Shown piece after piece: positions 41,746-51,178 of a DNA stretch of 64,000 nt. The DNA is taken from assembly GCA_964619535.1 (NCBI GenBank), contig CAZUEX010000004.1, positions 186,001 to 250,000 of the forward strand, written 5' to 3'. How positions within the stretch are numbered: the stretch's first letter is position 1; each line of letters starts with the position of its first letter. The notes beneath the pieces are model-generated. The model saw nothing but the letters and a program-made list of their open reading frames with translations. It was not told the DNA's origin and did not search any database. The position numbers were made by a program, and so were the translations under genes. This DNA comes from Leptonema sp964619535 (lineage in GTDB: Bacteria; Spirochaetota; Leptospiria; Leptospirales; Leptonemataceae).

Positions 41746-43068
41746 TCAGGCCGTCTTTCGAAGAAAAAGGTAGCCCAGGACACCGCTCAGCAACGAGCCC
41801 GTCAGGATACCGATCTTCGCATCGGCAATCAGGGTTGCATCGGTGTAGGCCAGACCCGTAATAAAAAGCGACATGGTAAAACCGATTCCACCGAGAAGGG
41901 CCACGCCAAAGAAATGGGCCCAGCGCACGCCTTCGGGAAGCCTTGTGCCAAGCAGCTTTGCCGTAAGAAACGTAAAGCCAAAGATACCGATCATCTTTCC
42001 AAAAAGCAGGCCGGCAGCGATGTGGATGCTCAGCGGGCGGCTCATGCTTGCAAGCAGGTCGCCTTCGATGGTAACACCGGCATTGGCCAGGGCAAAGACC
42101 GGCATGATAAAATAGCTAACCAGGCCATGCATGCCATGCTCCAGCCGTTGCAGCGGAGATTGTACCTTTTCCAGTTCCGCATTGAGGTCTTCCATGGCAT
42201 CGAGCTGTTCATGACTGAGCAGTCTCTCTTTTGCGCCGTTCTTTGCCTTTTCGAACAGGGCCAGGTTTTCGCGCATCGAGGCAACGAAATCCCCCGGTTT
42301 TGCCAGAGGGTTGATGGGGATGGCAAAGGCGCCAAGCACACCGGCCACCGTTGGATGCACGCCGGACTTCAAAAACAGATACCAGACGATGGCACCGGGA
42401 ATGAGATAGGCAGCCATCGCCCGCACATTCATGCGGTTAAACAGAAACATCAGGCCAAGAAACAGAGCGGCCAGGCCGAGCAGCTGTAGCTGTACACCGG
42501 TGCTGTAGAAGAAGGCTATGACGATCACAGCACCGAGGTCATCGACGATGGCAAAGGCCGTAAGAAAGACCTTGATGGTCAAGGGGATGCGGGATCCAAG
42601 AAGAGAAAGAACGCCCAGTGAAAAGGCAATGTCTGTGGCCATGGGAATCCCCCAGCCCTCGGAGCCCGGGTTGCCACGGTTCAGCAGCAAAAAGATGCCT
42701 GCAGGCAATACCATCCCACCCACAGCTGCACCGATCGGCAGCGCTGCCTGTTTGAAAGAAGAAAGCTCACCGGCCACGATCTCCCGTTTGATCTCAAGGC
42801 CTACGACAAAGAAAAAGACAGCCATCAGTCCATCGTTGATCCAGAGGATGAGCGGCTTGGTCAGATGCAGGGCCTCAGGACCAAAGGCAAAAGGCAGTTG
42901 CCACAGTGCATGATAGGATTCGGCATAATCCGAGTTTGCCCAGATCATTGCGACAATTGTACACAGGATGAGCAGGATTCCCGAAGATGATTCCATCTGT
43001 ACGAATCGATCAAACGGGGACAGGATGGTGCTGATAACTCCAGGAGGTCTTGTTTTCTTTCTGGCCAT
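41746..43068 (-). CDS. nhaA: Na+/H+ antiporter NhaA
   Basis: The 440-aa protein has about 12 transmembrane helices. Hallmarks are FFFVVGLEIKREIVAGEL, PMATDIAFSLGVLSLLGSRIP, and AFAIVDDLGAVIVIAFFYS, whose Asp pair binds Na+. A charged cytoplasmic insertion lies near residues 255-305 (NLALFEKAKNGAKERLLSHEQLDAMEDLNAE and onwards), longer than in E. coli NhaA. It exports Na+ or Li+ in exchange for protons and supports pH homeostasis. It is divergent from the following gene. Confidence 0.96.
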   Translation of the reverse strand: MARKKTRPPGVISTILSPFDRFVQMESSSGILLILCTIVAMIWANSDYAESYHALWQLPFAFGPEALHLTKPLILWINDGLMAVFFFVVGLEIKREIVAGELSSFKQAALPIGAAVGGMVLPAGIFLLLNRGNPGSEGWGIPMATDIAFSLGVLSLLGSRIPLTIKVFLTAFAIVDDLGAVIVIAFFYSTGVQLQLLGLAALFLGLMFLFNRMNVRAMAAYLIPGAIVWYLFLKSGVHPTVAGVLGAFAIPINPLAKPGDFVASMRENLALFEKAKNGAKERLLSHEQLDAMEDLNAELEKVQSPLQRLEHGMHGLVSYFIMPVFALANAGVTIEGDLLASMSRPLSIHIAAGLLFGKMIGIFGFTFLTAKLLGTRLPEGVRWAHFFGVALLGGIGFTMSLFITGLAYTDATLIADAKIGILTGSLLSGVLGYLFLRKTA

Positions 43069-43157
43069 GATTGCCCGGAAGAAATGTCAGAGCGCCGGAA
43101 AAGACAAGGGTTTTTTGTTTGCGTTTGCAAATTTCTTCCACTCACTGTTTCGTATAT

Positions 43158-44243
43158 ATGAAAGATTCTGACCACAAGAAGTGGATGATCTACGGAGCCA
43201 ACGGCTACACAGGCAGTTTGATCGCCGCGGCTGCCGCACAGTCATCGATGCCACGTCCGGTGCTTGCCGGGCGCAATCGTCGTGCAATCGAGGAGATTGC
43301 ACGACGCCATGATTGCGAGTTTCGCATCTTTGATATAACAGAAGATCCGTCAGAGATCGCTCCGTTTATCGAGGACTGCAGTGTTGTGCTGAACTGTGCC
43401 GGGCCCTTTGCTTTTACAGCGAAGCCGATGGCACTGGCCTGTTTGCAGACCCGGACCTCTTACAGTGACATTACAGGTGAGATCGCTGTCTTTGAGGCTC
43501 TGCACGGATTGGATGAACAGGCGCGTGGAGCGAAAGTCCTTTTGCTTCCCGGTGTAGGTTTTGACGTTGTTCCGACGGATTGCGTTGCCCGAACCGTCTA
43601 TACAAAGATGCCGGATGCCACATACCTGAGGCTGGCTTTTGCAGGGTTATCCAGTATATCGGCAGGTACCATGCGATCCGCATTGCTGGGGCTTGCCGAT
43701 GACTCGAAGGTACGCGAAGACGGAAACATTAGATCCATACCCTATTTCAGCCGGGCTGCGAAGATCGATTTAACCGAACGGGTGCAGACCTACTATGCCA
43801 TCCCCTGGGGCGATGTGTATACGGCCCACATCTCTACCGGTATTCCCAATATCGAGGTGTATACAAACGTGCCCTCATCGCAGCGCATGCTGCTCGGAAT
43901 GCTGATGCCACTGCGGTCCATGCTCGGTCGCGCAAAGGCACAATCGCTTTTCGGCGCGATGGGTGCCATGCTGTCCCCTCTTGTAAAGGGGCCCGGAGAA
44001 ACGGTCCGCCGCACGGCCCGGTCTCGTATAGAAGGGCTTGTGAAAAATGCAGAGGGTCGCTCGCTGAGGTTACGCCTGGAAACACAGGAAGGCTATGCCT
44101 TTACGGTTGAGAGTTCACTGGCCGCTGTGCGACGCATCCTGGAGGGGAGGCTGCAGGAGGGGCATCAAACGGGATTTCAAACGCCGTCTCTTGCTCTGGG
44201 AGCCGATTTCGTTTTCGAGGTCGGGGGCAGCCGGTGGCTGTAA
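43158..44243 (+). CDS. Saccharopine dehydrogenase-like / trans-acting enoyl reductase family protein
   Basis: The 361-aa protein starts MKDSDHKKWMIYGANGYTGSLIA, a Rossmann NAD(P)-binding motif. It continues with LAGRNRRAIEEIARRH, VVLNCAGPFAFTAKPMALACL, YSDITGEIAVFEAL and LLPGVGFDVVPTDCVA. This is the pattern of saccharopine dehydrogenase-like oxidoreductases, including trans-acting enoyl reductases. The substrate is unknown. The open frame starts at 43071, but ATG 43158 begins the conserved fold. No ribosome site is seen, and a TATATAT lies directly before ATG, so a leaderless mRNA is possible. Confidence 0.85.
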   Translation: MKDSDHKKWMIYGANGYTGSLIAAAAAQSSMPRPVLAGRNRRAIEEIARRHDCEFRIFDITEDPSEIAPFIEDCSVVLNCAGPFAFTAKPMALACLQTRTSYSDITGEIAVFEALHGLDEQARGAKVLLLPGVGFDVVPTDCVARTVYTKMPDATYLRLAFAGLSSISAGTMRSALLGLADDSKVREDGNIRSIPYFSRAAKIDLTERVQTYYAIPWGDVYTAHISTGIPNIEVYTNVPSSQRMLLGMLMPLRSMLGRAKAQSLFGAMGAMLSPLVKGPGETVRRTARSRIEGLVKNAEGRSLRLRLETQEGYAFTVESSLAAVRRILEGRLQEGHQTGFQTPSLALGADFVFEVGGSRWL

Positions 44244-44298
44244 AGCCGTGTTATTGATAACGAAAAAGGCGTGAATAGCTCTTGACCCCGGTTTTCGA

Positions 44299-45621
44299 AT
44301 GCAACAGAATGATACCCCCATGCGAACGGACAGTCAGGACAGAAAGAAGCAGAAAAAGGCCATCATAAGGCGCTACGAAAAACACCTCTCGCGCTACAAG
44401 GCATCCTATTATCGCAGGGTGGGGCTCGACCTTGTCATGGGTCGCCGCGAGGGAATCTATTTCTGGGATCTTTCGGGAAAACGCTATATTAACTGTCACT
44501 GTAATGGCGGTGTCTTTAACCTGGGCCATCGAAATCCCCGGGTGGTTTCTGCCCTGCAGTCGGCCCTGGGTGAATACGACATCGGCAATCATCACCTCAT
44601 CTCGGGCCCCCGTGCCTTGCTTGCCGAACGTCTTTCTGCCTCGTTTGCCACGGGACGTCGAAAAAGCGAAATCACGCGGGTCGTTTTCGGTGCGTCGGGG
44701 GGAGAGGCCGTCGACCTGGCAATCAAGCTGGCCCGGGGTTATACCGGCCGACAGACCATCGTCTCTATTGCAGGTGGCTATCATGGTCATACAGGCCTCG
44801 CCGCCGCAACCGGCGACGAAAAGTATCGCATTCCCTTTGCGCTTGCCTTGCCCGATTTCGTTCAGGTTCCGTTTGCCGACCTTGATGCCTTGAAGCAGCA
44901 TCTGCAACAGGCAGCGGCCGTTATCCTGGAAACGGTTCCGGCCACCCTGGGGATGCCGCTCTTCCCGGCCGGCTTTTTGCGCGATGTACGCAAACTCTGC
45001 GATCAACACGGTGCGGTGATGATCCTGGATGAGATTCAAACCGGCCTGGGACGTACCGGCAGAACATGGGGGTTTCAACACTATGACATCGTTCCCGATA
45101 TCGTCGTAACCGGAAAAGGGTTATCCGGAGGGATGTATCCGATTTCGGCAACCTGCTATAAAGAGAAGTTCGAACAGGTCTTCAGGAAGGATCCCTTTGT
45201 TCATATCTCCACCTTTGGAGGAGCTGAGATAGGATGCAGCGCGGCTCTTGCCGTTCTGGATATCATAGAGAATGAAGAATTCCTGGCACAGGTCGAATCC
45301 TCCGGCCTTTTCTTTGAACAGCGCTGGAATGAGCTGAGCGGACGTTTCCCGGCCATTACCGAGATTCGAAGGCTTGGCATGTTTATGGGAATCCGTATGT
45401 CTTCTGCCGAGGACTGCCTGATCCTGCTGCGGGCTCTCCTGGATCACGGTATCTTTGCCGTCTATGCCAATAACGATAAAAGCGTGCTGCAGTTTCTGCC
45501 TCCACTCATCGTAACAGAAGCTCAGCGCGAGGAGATTATGCAGATCGTCGAAAAGGCCTTGATCGATACCGGACGCCTGCGGTATCGCCTGCTGAAAAGG
45601 ATTCTCAAGGCAATGCTTTGA
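44299..45621 (+). CDS. Class III PLP-dependent aminotransferase
   Basis: The 440-aa enzyme has the class III pattern: NCHCNGGVFNLGHRNPRVV, GASGGEAVDLAIKLARGYTGRQTIVSIAGGYHGHTG, MILDEIQTGLGRTGRTW, and the PLP-binding Lys in VTGKGLSGGMYPI. It resembles acetylornithine, ornithine or 4-aminobutyrate aminotransferases; the amino donor cannot be named. A basic N-terminus (DRKKQKKAIIRRYEKHLSRY) precedes the fold. It is 42 bp upstream of a possible kinase-like gene and the two may work together. Confidence 0.9.
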   Translation: MQQNDTPMRTDSQDRKKQKKAIIRRYEKHLSRYKASYYRRVGLDLVMGRREGIYFWDLSGKRYINCHCNGGVFNLGHRNPRVVSALQSALGEYDIGNHHLISGPRALLAERLSASFATGRRKSEITRVVFGASGGEAVDLAIKLARGYTGRQTIVSIAGGYHGHTGLAAATGDEKYRIPFALALPDFVQVPFADLDALKQHLQQAAAVILETVPATLGMPLFPAGFLRDVRKLCDQHGAVMILDEIQTGLGRTGRTWGFQHYDIVPDIVVTGKGLSGGMYPISATCYKEKFEQVFRKDPFVHISTFGGAEIGCSAALAVLDIIENEEFLAQVESSGLFFEQRWNELSGRFPAITEIRRLGMFMGIRMSSAEDCLILLRALLDHGIFAVYANNDKSVLQFLPPLIVTEAQREEIMQIVEKALIDTGRLRYRLLKRILKAML

Positions 45622-45663
45622 TCCGAAACAGACTCTCACCTGAAAAGAAAAGCGTGGTCAGAA

Positions 45664-46617
45664 ATGCAAAACGAAGGTGGAAACGAAATCGCCCTTTCAC
45701 AGGCTGCCCTGCAGAAATTGCAACGGTTTGAGGCAGCTCTTGATCCGGCAAACCCCGAAGCCGGGCCTTTTCAACCCCGGATAATCGGCTATGGCGAGAT
45801 GAGCACGGTTTTTTGCTTTGTGGATGACGACCTCGGAGGGCTGGCCTTCAAGCGTATGGCCATCTTCCGTCATGAGGACGAGGTGCTGCCCTACGAACGA
45901 TTGTATCGGGAGTATTCGCGCCTCCTGAATGAGCTCGATGTTCTCACGCCCGATTACGGCGCGGCTCGACTCATGCGTCATGGCGATCCGGTACTGTACG
46001 TCTACCAGCGCATGGTTCATCCTTCAGAGGTTGCCTCTGGGTATCTTCGGTCTGTAGATCAAGAAAAGGCAGCCGCGCTTTTTCAAGAGGTTCTGATACG
46101 GCTGGACCGTGTGTTTTCGTATAACACCCTTCAGGGTGAAGTGACCATCGGATTCGATGGCCAGATGTCAAACTGGGCTCTGCATAACGGGCAGCTGCTC
46201 TACCTCGATACCGGCACACCCCTTCTTCGCAAGAATGGGGTCGAGCAGCTTGATCCCGAGCTTTTCCTGCGCATCTGTCCGTCGTATCTGGTATGGGTGA
46301 TCCGGCTGTTTTTTTTAAAGGATGTGCTGAACCGTTACTATGATCTGCGTCTCGTCATTATAGACCTGATTGCCAACCTGTATAAAGAAAAGAAGCCTGA
46401 TCTGATCGAGCCTTTCATTGCCATTGCCAACGACTTCCTGAAAGAACGTTATCCGGATCTGGATAACATTCGGCGAAAAGAGGTAGATGCCTATTACAGA
46501 GAGGATGCCTGGATATGGCGCATCTTTCTGGCTTTCCGAAGGCTTGAGCGGTTTGTCAGAACAAAAATTCAGAACAAAGAATATCCGCTGATCCTGCCGG
46601 GCAATGTGGAACGCTGA
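45664..46617 (+). CDS. Possible kinase-like protein, possibly the DUF6206 type
   Basis: The 317-aa protein has an N-terminal lobe with IIGYGEMSTVFCFVDDDLGGLAFKRMAIF, which looks like a glycine-loop strand followed by a Lys strand as in protein kinase/APH folds. VTIGFDGQMSNWAL and LLYLDTGTPLLRK would then be catalytic and metal loops (Asp-x4-Asn, Asp). The C-terminal part is helical. I infer a small-molecule or lipid kinase-like fold; a match to DUF6206 is possible but unchecked. It follows the aminotransferase by 42 bp with no terminator between. Confidence 0.6.
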   Translation: MQNEGGNEIALSQAALQKLQRFEAALDPANPEAGPFQPRIIGYGEMSTVFCFVDDDLGGLAFKRMAIFRHEDEVLPYERLYREYSRLLNELDVLTPDYGAARLMRHGDPVLYVYQRMVHPSEVASGYLRSVDQEKAAALFQEVLIRLDRVFSYNTLQGEVTIGFDGQMSNWALHNGQLLYLDTGTPLLRKNGVEQLDPELFLRICPSYLVWVIRLFFLKDVLNRYYDLRLVIIDLIANLYKEKKPDLIEPFIAIANDFLKERYPDLDNIRRKEVDAYYREDAWIWRIFLAFRRLERFVRTKIQNKEYPLILPGNVER

Positions 46618-46703
46618 ACAACCGTTACTGCATCGGCCATAGAACGGTCGCTGAGAAAGGTCGAATACCGGGGCCGAGCGCCACACTCAGGACCACTGGC
46701 CGG

Positions 46704-47486
46704 TTATTCAGCCTGCTCCGTGTGTGCTTCTTTGGGTGCCTCTTCTGGAGGAGCCGGTGCTTCGGGAGTCTCTTCCGTGTCCTGGCTTGCCTCTTCCAGT
46801 GCCTTTGCTGCCAGATCGGCGATCATCGTGTGGCTTTCTGTCTGCAACTGCTTCAGAGCTTCGAGGCCTTTCTTTTGCCCAGCCTCTTTGTCGCTTTTCA
46901 GCTGGGTCATGGCTTTGTCGAAGAGTACTGCTTCGGTGAGAAGCCTTTCATCCCTGCCTGTTTCGGCCTCGCGAATCCAGCCGCGAAAGAAGCCACCGGC
47001 AGTGCTGCCAGATACTTCGTACCAGGTTTCTGCTTCTTCCGCACGCCCGATAATAAAGGCAATCGTTCCCTGTTTTACGAGATCGGCATTGTAGCCGCGA
47101 GCGGCCGTAATCAAAGGACGTTGCAGCAGATTCGGCGATTCGGCGGTAACGACAGCAACATCGGGGGCAAAGTGTCGTTCTTCAGCGAAGCCAATCTTAT
47201 CACCCGCTGCGCGAACCTTCACATAAGGAACCTTTTTCTCGCCCACCTCTGTTCTGTTCAGAAGTTCGACTCGCTCGGCCTTCACAAGGGTTGCTACATA
47301 GTCCGTCCTGGCTTTACTTCCGGCAACGGAATAGATCGACACCGGATAACGTGCAAAGAGATAAGAAGTGGTATCTTCTGACTTCCCTGTATCTTCCGTT
47401 GATTTTTCGCCACACTGGGCAACGAGCATGAAGACCGCAAAGACGGCCAGCAAAGTTCTGCAAGCAGGGACGGACAATCGGATCAT
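46704..47486 (-). CDS. SH3-like lipoprotein
   Basis: The 260-aa protein begins at ATG 47486 after AAGGAGAGACC. It has a lipoprotein signal peptide, MIRLSVPACRTLLAVFAVFMLVAQC, with lipidation at the Cys before GEKSTEDT. The mature part contains two regions resembling bacterial SH3 domains (YVKVRAAGDKIGFAEERHF and AETWYEVSGSTAGGFFRGWI) and a Glu/Pro/Ala-rich C-terminal tail (about 235-260). Bacterial SH3 domains often bind envelope polymers; the role is unknown. Confidence 0.75.
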   Translation of the reverse strand: MIRLSVPACRTLLAVFAVFMLVAQCGEKSTEDTGKSEDTTSYLFARYPVSIYSVAGSKARTDYVATLVKAERVELLNRTEVGEKKVPYVKVRAAGDKIGFAEERHFAPDVAVVTAESPNLLQRPLITAARGYNADLVKQGTIAFIIGRAEEAETWYEVSGSTAGGFFRGWIREAETGRDERLLTEAVLFDKAMTQLKSDKEAGQKKGLEALKQLQTESHTMIADLAAKALEEASQDTEETPEAPAPPEEAPKEAHTEQAE

Positions 47487-47600
47487 AGGTCTCTCCTTGT
47501 TGATTCCAGGGAGTGGCAAAAGTAAAGGCACGATCTCAGGAAGCAAGGAAAAAAAGTAACGGAGATAGGCCGGCGGCCACAGTTAAACTGCAAAAGCCCG

Positions 47601-48938
47601 TTATGAGGCCGGAAGCAGTTCCTGTACAAGATACGTTTGAATGGGCTTTTCCACACCTTTGACCCGGACTGCTGGCTGTTTTGCTGCGCGAATCCTGGAT
47701 GACACAGCGTCGAAGGTTGCCTGTGTAATCAGTATGTCTGTAGACAGGTGCTTGTTCAGGGCTTCAATGCGCGAGGCAATATTCACAGCCTGGCCGATAA
47801 CCGTATACTCCATACGTTTATCGGATCCAATGTTACCCGCCACAACGTCGCCTGTATGGATGCCTATACCGAACTGTATGGGGGTTAGTCCCTGATTCTC
47901 TCTTCGTTCGTTGAACTGACGCAGCTTTTCTTTCATGCGCAGAGCCGCAAGAACAGCATTTTCTTCATCGCTCCCTGTTGATACAGGAGCACCAAAGACG
48001 GCCATAATTTCATCACCCACAAACTTATCAAGCGTCCCCCCATGTTCAAAGATAACATCCACCATGGCGGTCAGATATTCATTGAGAAAGGACACGACCT
48101 CTTCGGGTTCCATATGTTCACTCATTCGCGTGAAGTTGCGAATATCGCAGAAAAGCACGGTGGCCCGACGACGCTCGCCGCTCATCGATATGCCTTCCTG
48201 CAGAATCTTCTCTGCAACCTGATGCGTTACATAGCGCGAGAACATGTCTTTCACCTTGTCTTTCTCCTGTCCTTCACGCTCTGCAGTAATCTCTTTTTCT
48301 GCGGCCTGCAGTACAAGCCGTTCATAGATCCTGGCGATATAGGCAGAGACCACAAAGAGGGCGATAATGAACAGAACACGCAGACCAAGGTTCCCCAGGC
48401 TAACCTTTTCTGAGGTGAAGTGTTCGGTTACCGTTCCCGTTTGAATCGTTCCAAGAGAAAGTGCCAGCACGATCAGAAAGGTATAGCCCAGAGCAGACAG
48501 GGTGCCAGCATAGAGCGTAAGCTTCACAGAAAAGCGCATGGCAGCAATGGCTATCCACAGAAACAGAACCAGAAAGGCTTCGGATTTGAAGGTGCGAAAG
48601 GTGCCGAACTGCCATAGCGTCGTCAGAAAGATGATGATGTCGGCCGTCGTTGTATAGTATTTCAGCCTTTCACTGAATATTTTCTTTTGCAGCAGAAAGA
48701 ATACCACAGTGCTGAGCAGTGTGCCGGTGGCAGCTGCGACGATAATGGCATTCAGAGAATGGGCCGGAATCTCATCTCGCACGCCCAGCCCACCAATCAC
48801 ATAAAGGGCCATGATCCCCAGACGGATAAAAACGACCAGCTTTTCGGAACGTACCTGCTCTTGAAGGAAGAGCTGTCGGATACGCTTTCGCATCGATTCC
48901 AGGACAGCGTCTTGATATGGATTGGATTGCGTCTTCAT
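47601..48938 (-). CDS. Membrane-bound class III adenylate/guanylate cyclase
   Basis: The protein of about 445 aa has roughly six transmembrane helices (residues 35-215) and a C-terminal class III catalytic domain. It contains TVLFCDIRNFTRMSEHM (first metal Asp), LDKFVGDEIMAVFGAP (substrate Lys and second Asp), and GQAVNIASRIEALNK (Asn and Arg). The full set of catalytic residues predicts activity; the Lys in LDKF favours ATP. It may make the ligand for the two cNMP-binding proteins at 36.6-37.4 kb. ATG 48938 follows AAGAGGTG. Confidence 0.9.
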   Translation of the reverse strand: MKTQSNPYQDAVLESMRKRIRQLFLQEQVRSEKLVVFIRLGIMALYVIGGLGVRDEIPAHSLNAIIVAAATGTLLSTVVFFLLQKKIFSERLKYYTTTADIIIFLTTLWQFGTFRTFKSEAFLVLFLWIAIAAMRFSVKLTLYAGTLSALGYTFLIVLALSLGTIQTGTVTEHFTSEKVSLGNLGLRVLFIIALFVVSAYIARIYERLVLQAAEKEITAEREGQEKDKVKDMFSRYVTHQVAEKILQEGISMSGERRRATVLFCDIRNFTRMSEHMEPEEVVSFLNEYLTAMVDVIFEHGGTLDKFVGDEIMAVFGAPVSTGSDEENAVLAALRMKEKLRQFNERRENQGLTPIQFGIGIHTGDVVAGNIGSDKRMEYTVIGQAVNIASRIEALNKHLSTDILITQATFDAVSSRIRAAKQPAVRVKGVEKPIQTYLVQELLPAS

Positions 48939-49048
48939 GAACACCTCTTGCCCCAGGCTTTTTTACAGGGAAGTCGCCGATAACCTGCAGGCCTCCCTGC
49001 AGGCTAAGACGGACGATATTGGGTTTGGACGATCAAAAAACGGACAGT

Positions 49049-49984
49049 TCAGTCCTGGAATCCTTCTTTGATGGCCTTTTTTATGATCAGATCCTCCAGG
49101 CCAGCTGCATCATGGGCTACAACGAGGTTCAGATCAGGCTCCTTTTGTTTGAGATTACGCAGAGCAACCAGCTGGTCGGCTACCGCCTGTCGGTCTTCGT
49201 GCAGGAAGAACATGCTCAGAAGAAGCGGACGACCGATGCCAGTTTCAATATTGGCCCGATCCCAGGCGATATCGCCCACAAACAGGAACTCGCGCCCATC
49301 ACGAAGCATGACATAAACAAGCTGACTGCCAGGCGAATGTCCCGGAGCCTTTGCTACGACCACACCAGGGGCCGGTGAGGCCAATCCTTCGTACTGGAAA
49401 GGAGTAAAATACTGCCTGGCCTCTTCGGGAAAATGGGAATCAGGCAGGGAAGGGCCGTTCAGCTGCTCTTCTGTTAGCTTTGCCGCAACGGCCAGGTCCT
49501 TGATCGAAGGAGAGGCCGATATGCCACCAATGTGGTCGGGATGCTCATGGGTGAGCAGGATGGTGCCACTGGATCGGGCAGCAGCAAGCATGGCCTTCTG
49601 CATGGCCTCATAGTTGCCGTCATAGAAAGGATTGCCCGGAAACATCTCTTCTTGCAAAGAGCGGTCCATAGCCGTATCGATGATGACAGAGCGCCCGTCA
49701 GCGTATTTCAGCCGGAAGGCAACGAAGACAATGGGATGTGTTTTGAAAAGAGACCAGCCCGCACGTACGGCAGCAGCAGGGAAGGCACCTTCACCCACAA
49801 CAAGGGCCTCGATTTCTACCGGCCGGGCATCGGATGCAGCCTTGCTGCGCATGCCTTCCAGATCAACCGTATAGGCGCCCGGTCGCCCATCCGGATAGGT
49901 CAGGAAGAAAACGGAGTAGAGTGAGATGGAAAGCAGAACAAGTGCGGCAAGCACAAGCAGCAGGTTTCGACGGAATACAGACAT
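49049..49984 (-). CDS. Membrane-anchored metallo-beta-lactamase-fold hydrolase
   Basis: The 311-aa protein starts with an N-terminal membrane anchor (MSVFRRNLLLVLAALVLLSISLYSVFFL). The metallo-beta-lactamase domain has ILLTHEHPDHIGG near residue 145, APGHSPGSQLVYV, FVGDIAWD and NLVVAHDAAG, which supply the two-metal ligands. The active site would face the periplasm. The substrate cannot be assigned; related proteins include lactonases and phosphodiesterases. It is the last core gene before ssrA. Confidence 0.87.
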   Translation of the reverse strand: MSVFRRNLLLVLAALVLLSISLYSVFFLTYPDGRPGAYTVDLEGMRSKAASDARPVEIEALVVGEGAFPAAAVRAGWSLFKTHPIVFVAFRLKYADGRSVIIDTAMDRSLQEEMFPGNPFYDGNYEAMQKAMLAAARSSGTILLTHEHPDHIGGISASPSIKDLAVAAKLTEEQLNGPSLPDSHFPEEARQYFTPFQYEGLASPAPGVVVAKAPGHSPGSQLVYVMLRDGREFLFVGDIAWDRANIETGIGRPLLLSMFFLHEDRQAVADQLVALRNLKQKEPDLNLVVAHDAAGLEDLIIKKAIKEGFQD

Positions 49985-50079
49985 AGGGAGGAAGCGGATC
50001 GTTCACCCGTCATGTGTCAACTGAATTCTGCTTGACGGAAGCACAGGAGGCCCCCATTTTAGGAATAACCGAAGCAATC

Positions 50080-50424
50080 GGGGACGATCTGGTTTCGACT
50101 GCCGTGGTTCGGTTCGTTGGTCGCATGCGAAGTTGAGGAGCTTCTAAAAACCTCACCTTATACGTGCAAACGAAGAGTTTGCTCTGGCTGCTTAATATAT
50201 AGCCAGATGCTCTGCCCGGCTTTCCTTCTCGGGCCGGAACAGAGTATCACCTGAGAGAAGGCGAAATCTATGGGCCCGGACGGCTGTAGATTTTGTATAA
50301 CCCGCCCGGAACGATCGAGGTTGGCTGTCGCTGCGCTTGCCCCGATCGTAAGTAAGCAGCGACTAAGCATGTAGGGGCCCTCGGGTCGCACGGTAGGACG
50401 CGGGTTCGACTCCCGCCGTCTCCA
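50080..50424 (+). ncRNA. ssrA: tmRNA (one-piece)
   Basis: The 345-nt RNA rescues stalled ribosomes. The tRNA-like ends are clear: GGGGACG at the 5' end pairs with CGTCTCC at the 3' end, followed by discriminator A and no encoded CCA. The T arm GGGTTCGACTCCC and the early CTGGTTTCGACT are diagnostic. The resume codon is GCA 50166 and the tag reads ANEEFALAA with stop TAA 50193-50195. Downstream pseudoknot-forming GC stretches fill 50210-50390. Its 3' end marks the border to accessory DNA. Confidence 0.95.
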
Positions 50425-50452
50425 ATTCTCAATCCAAATAATCACTGACTTT

Positions 50453-50473
50453 CCGCCGTAAGGCGGTCGTTTT
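50453..50473 (+). terminator. Terminator after ssrA
   Basis: CCGCC (50453-50457) pairs with GGCGG (50462-50466) around GTAA, followed by TCGTTTT. The stem is short, so it may be weak. Confidence 0.55.
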
Positions 50474-51046
50474 CCTGCTCGCGTCCAGGAAGGGCGACGG
50501 CCCTCTCTCACCGAGATTCGATTTGCCGCCAACACGTTCATTCTTCTCTGTAGAAGGCACCAAGCGTAGAAATCGAGAAGGGCTCTGGTCTTTCAAGTAA
50601 CTCTGCCCGCACCTCCCGAATGTCTCATGGATATGATATGTATGGTATTTCTACCGCAATCATACAGCGATGTAGACAGTATATTGTGAGCCAGATATAC
50701 GATGTGCATCGTGTAATGTGTTGTTTGTGTATGGATTGACAAGATATGCTGTAAGTGTACAGTGTGATGATATGTGAGCACAGCCTGGATTACGTATTTT
50801 GCATGATGATAGCCGTTCAAATTAAGAAGTGGCAGGGCAAGTTGAAAGACAAGCCGGTCGTTCAGTAACTGGACCCGTTATGAGCGCTGCTGGTTGAGTA
50901 AGCCTCTAAAGTCCCTGATGAAGGCAGGACCACTCGTGATGCCTAAGATGGAAGATCGAACCGACAATTTTTACCCCACGCCACCCCTTTTGAGACCGCT
51001 CAGGACTCCGGTGCAGGCTGTGCCCTAATACAATGAAGGAAGAGCT
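50474..51046. other. Non-coding start of the accessory region
   Basis: This region of about 570 bp contains no supportable gene. The part 50620-50820 is AT-rich, with many short TGTATG/ATATG words and a possible weak promoter (TTGACA 50736-50741, TACAGT 50758-50763). The part 50820-51030 has a different composition and no recognised element. No integrase gene or second copy of the ssrA 3' end is seen here. Confidence 0.5.
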
Positions 51047-51178
51047 ATGTGGAATGATGTAGAAACAACTCAAGACCTATTGAATTTCAAGGTTGTCGCA
51101 GATACGGCAACTCAAATGATTTTGAACAATAGTAAAGAAATAATAGATATCCAAATGGAGCTGATTTATGCCAGGTGA
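51047..51178 (+). pseudogene. Remnant of a KAP-family P-loop NTPase N-terminus
   Basis: A 43-codon ORF starting MWNDVETTQDLLNFKVVAD resembles the first 20 or so residues of KAP NTPases, which commonly begin MW-x-D-x-E-T-x-x-DLL-x-F. The Walker A region that should follow is missing, and the frame ends in the start of the next gene (TGA 51176-51178). GGAAGAGCT precedes ATG 51047, so translation may persist and couple to the downstream nuclease gene through the 11-nt overlap. A real short protein is an alternative. Confidence 0.55.

Noticed and set aside
41704..42489. 261-aa plus-strand ORF
   Set aside because: Antisense to nhaA, whose transmembrane coding bias explains the open frame.
50820..51030. 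Group II intron or insertion-sequence remnant
   Set aside because: The sequence looked structured, but no domain V motif, terminal repeats or transposase fragment could be found.
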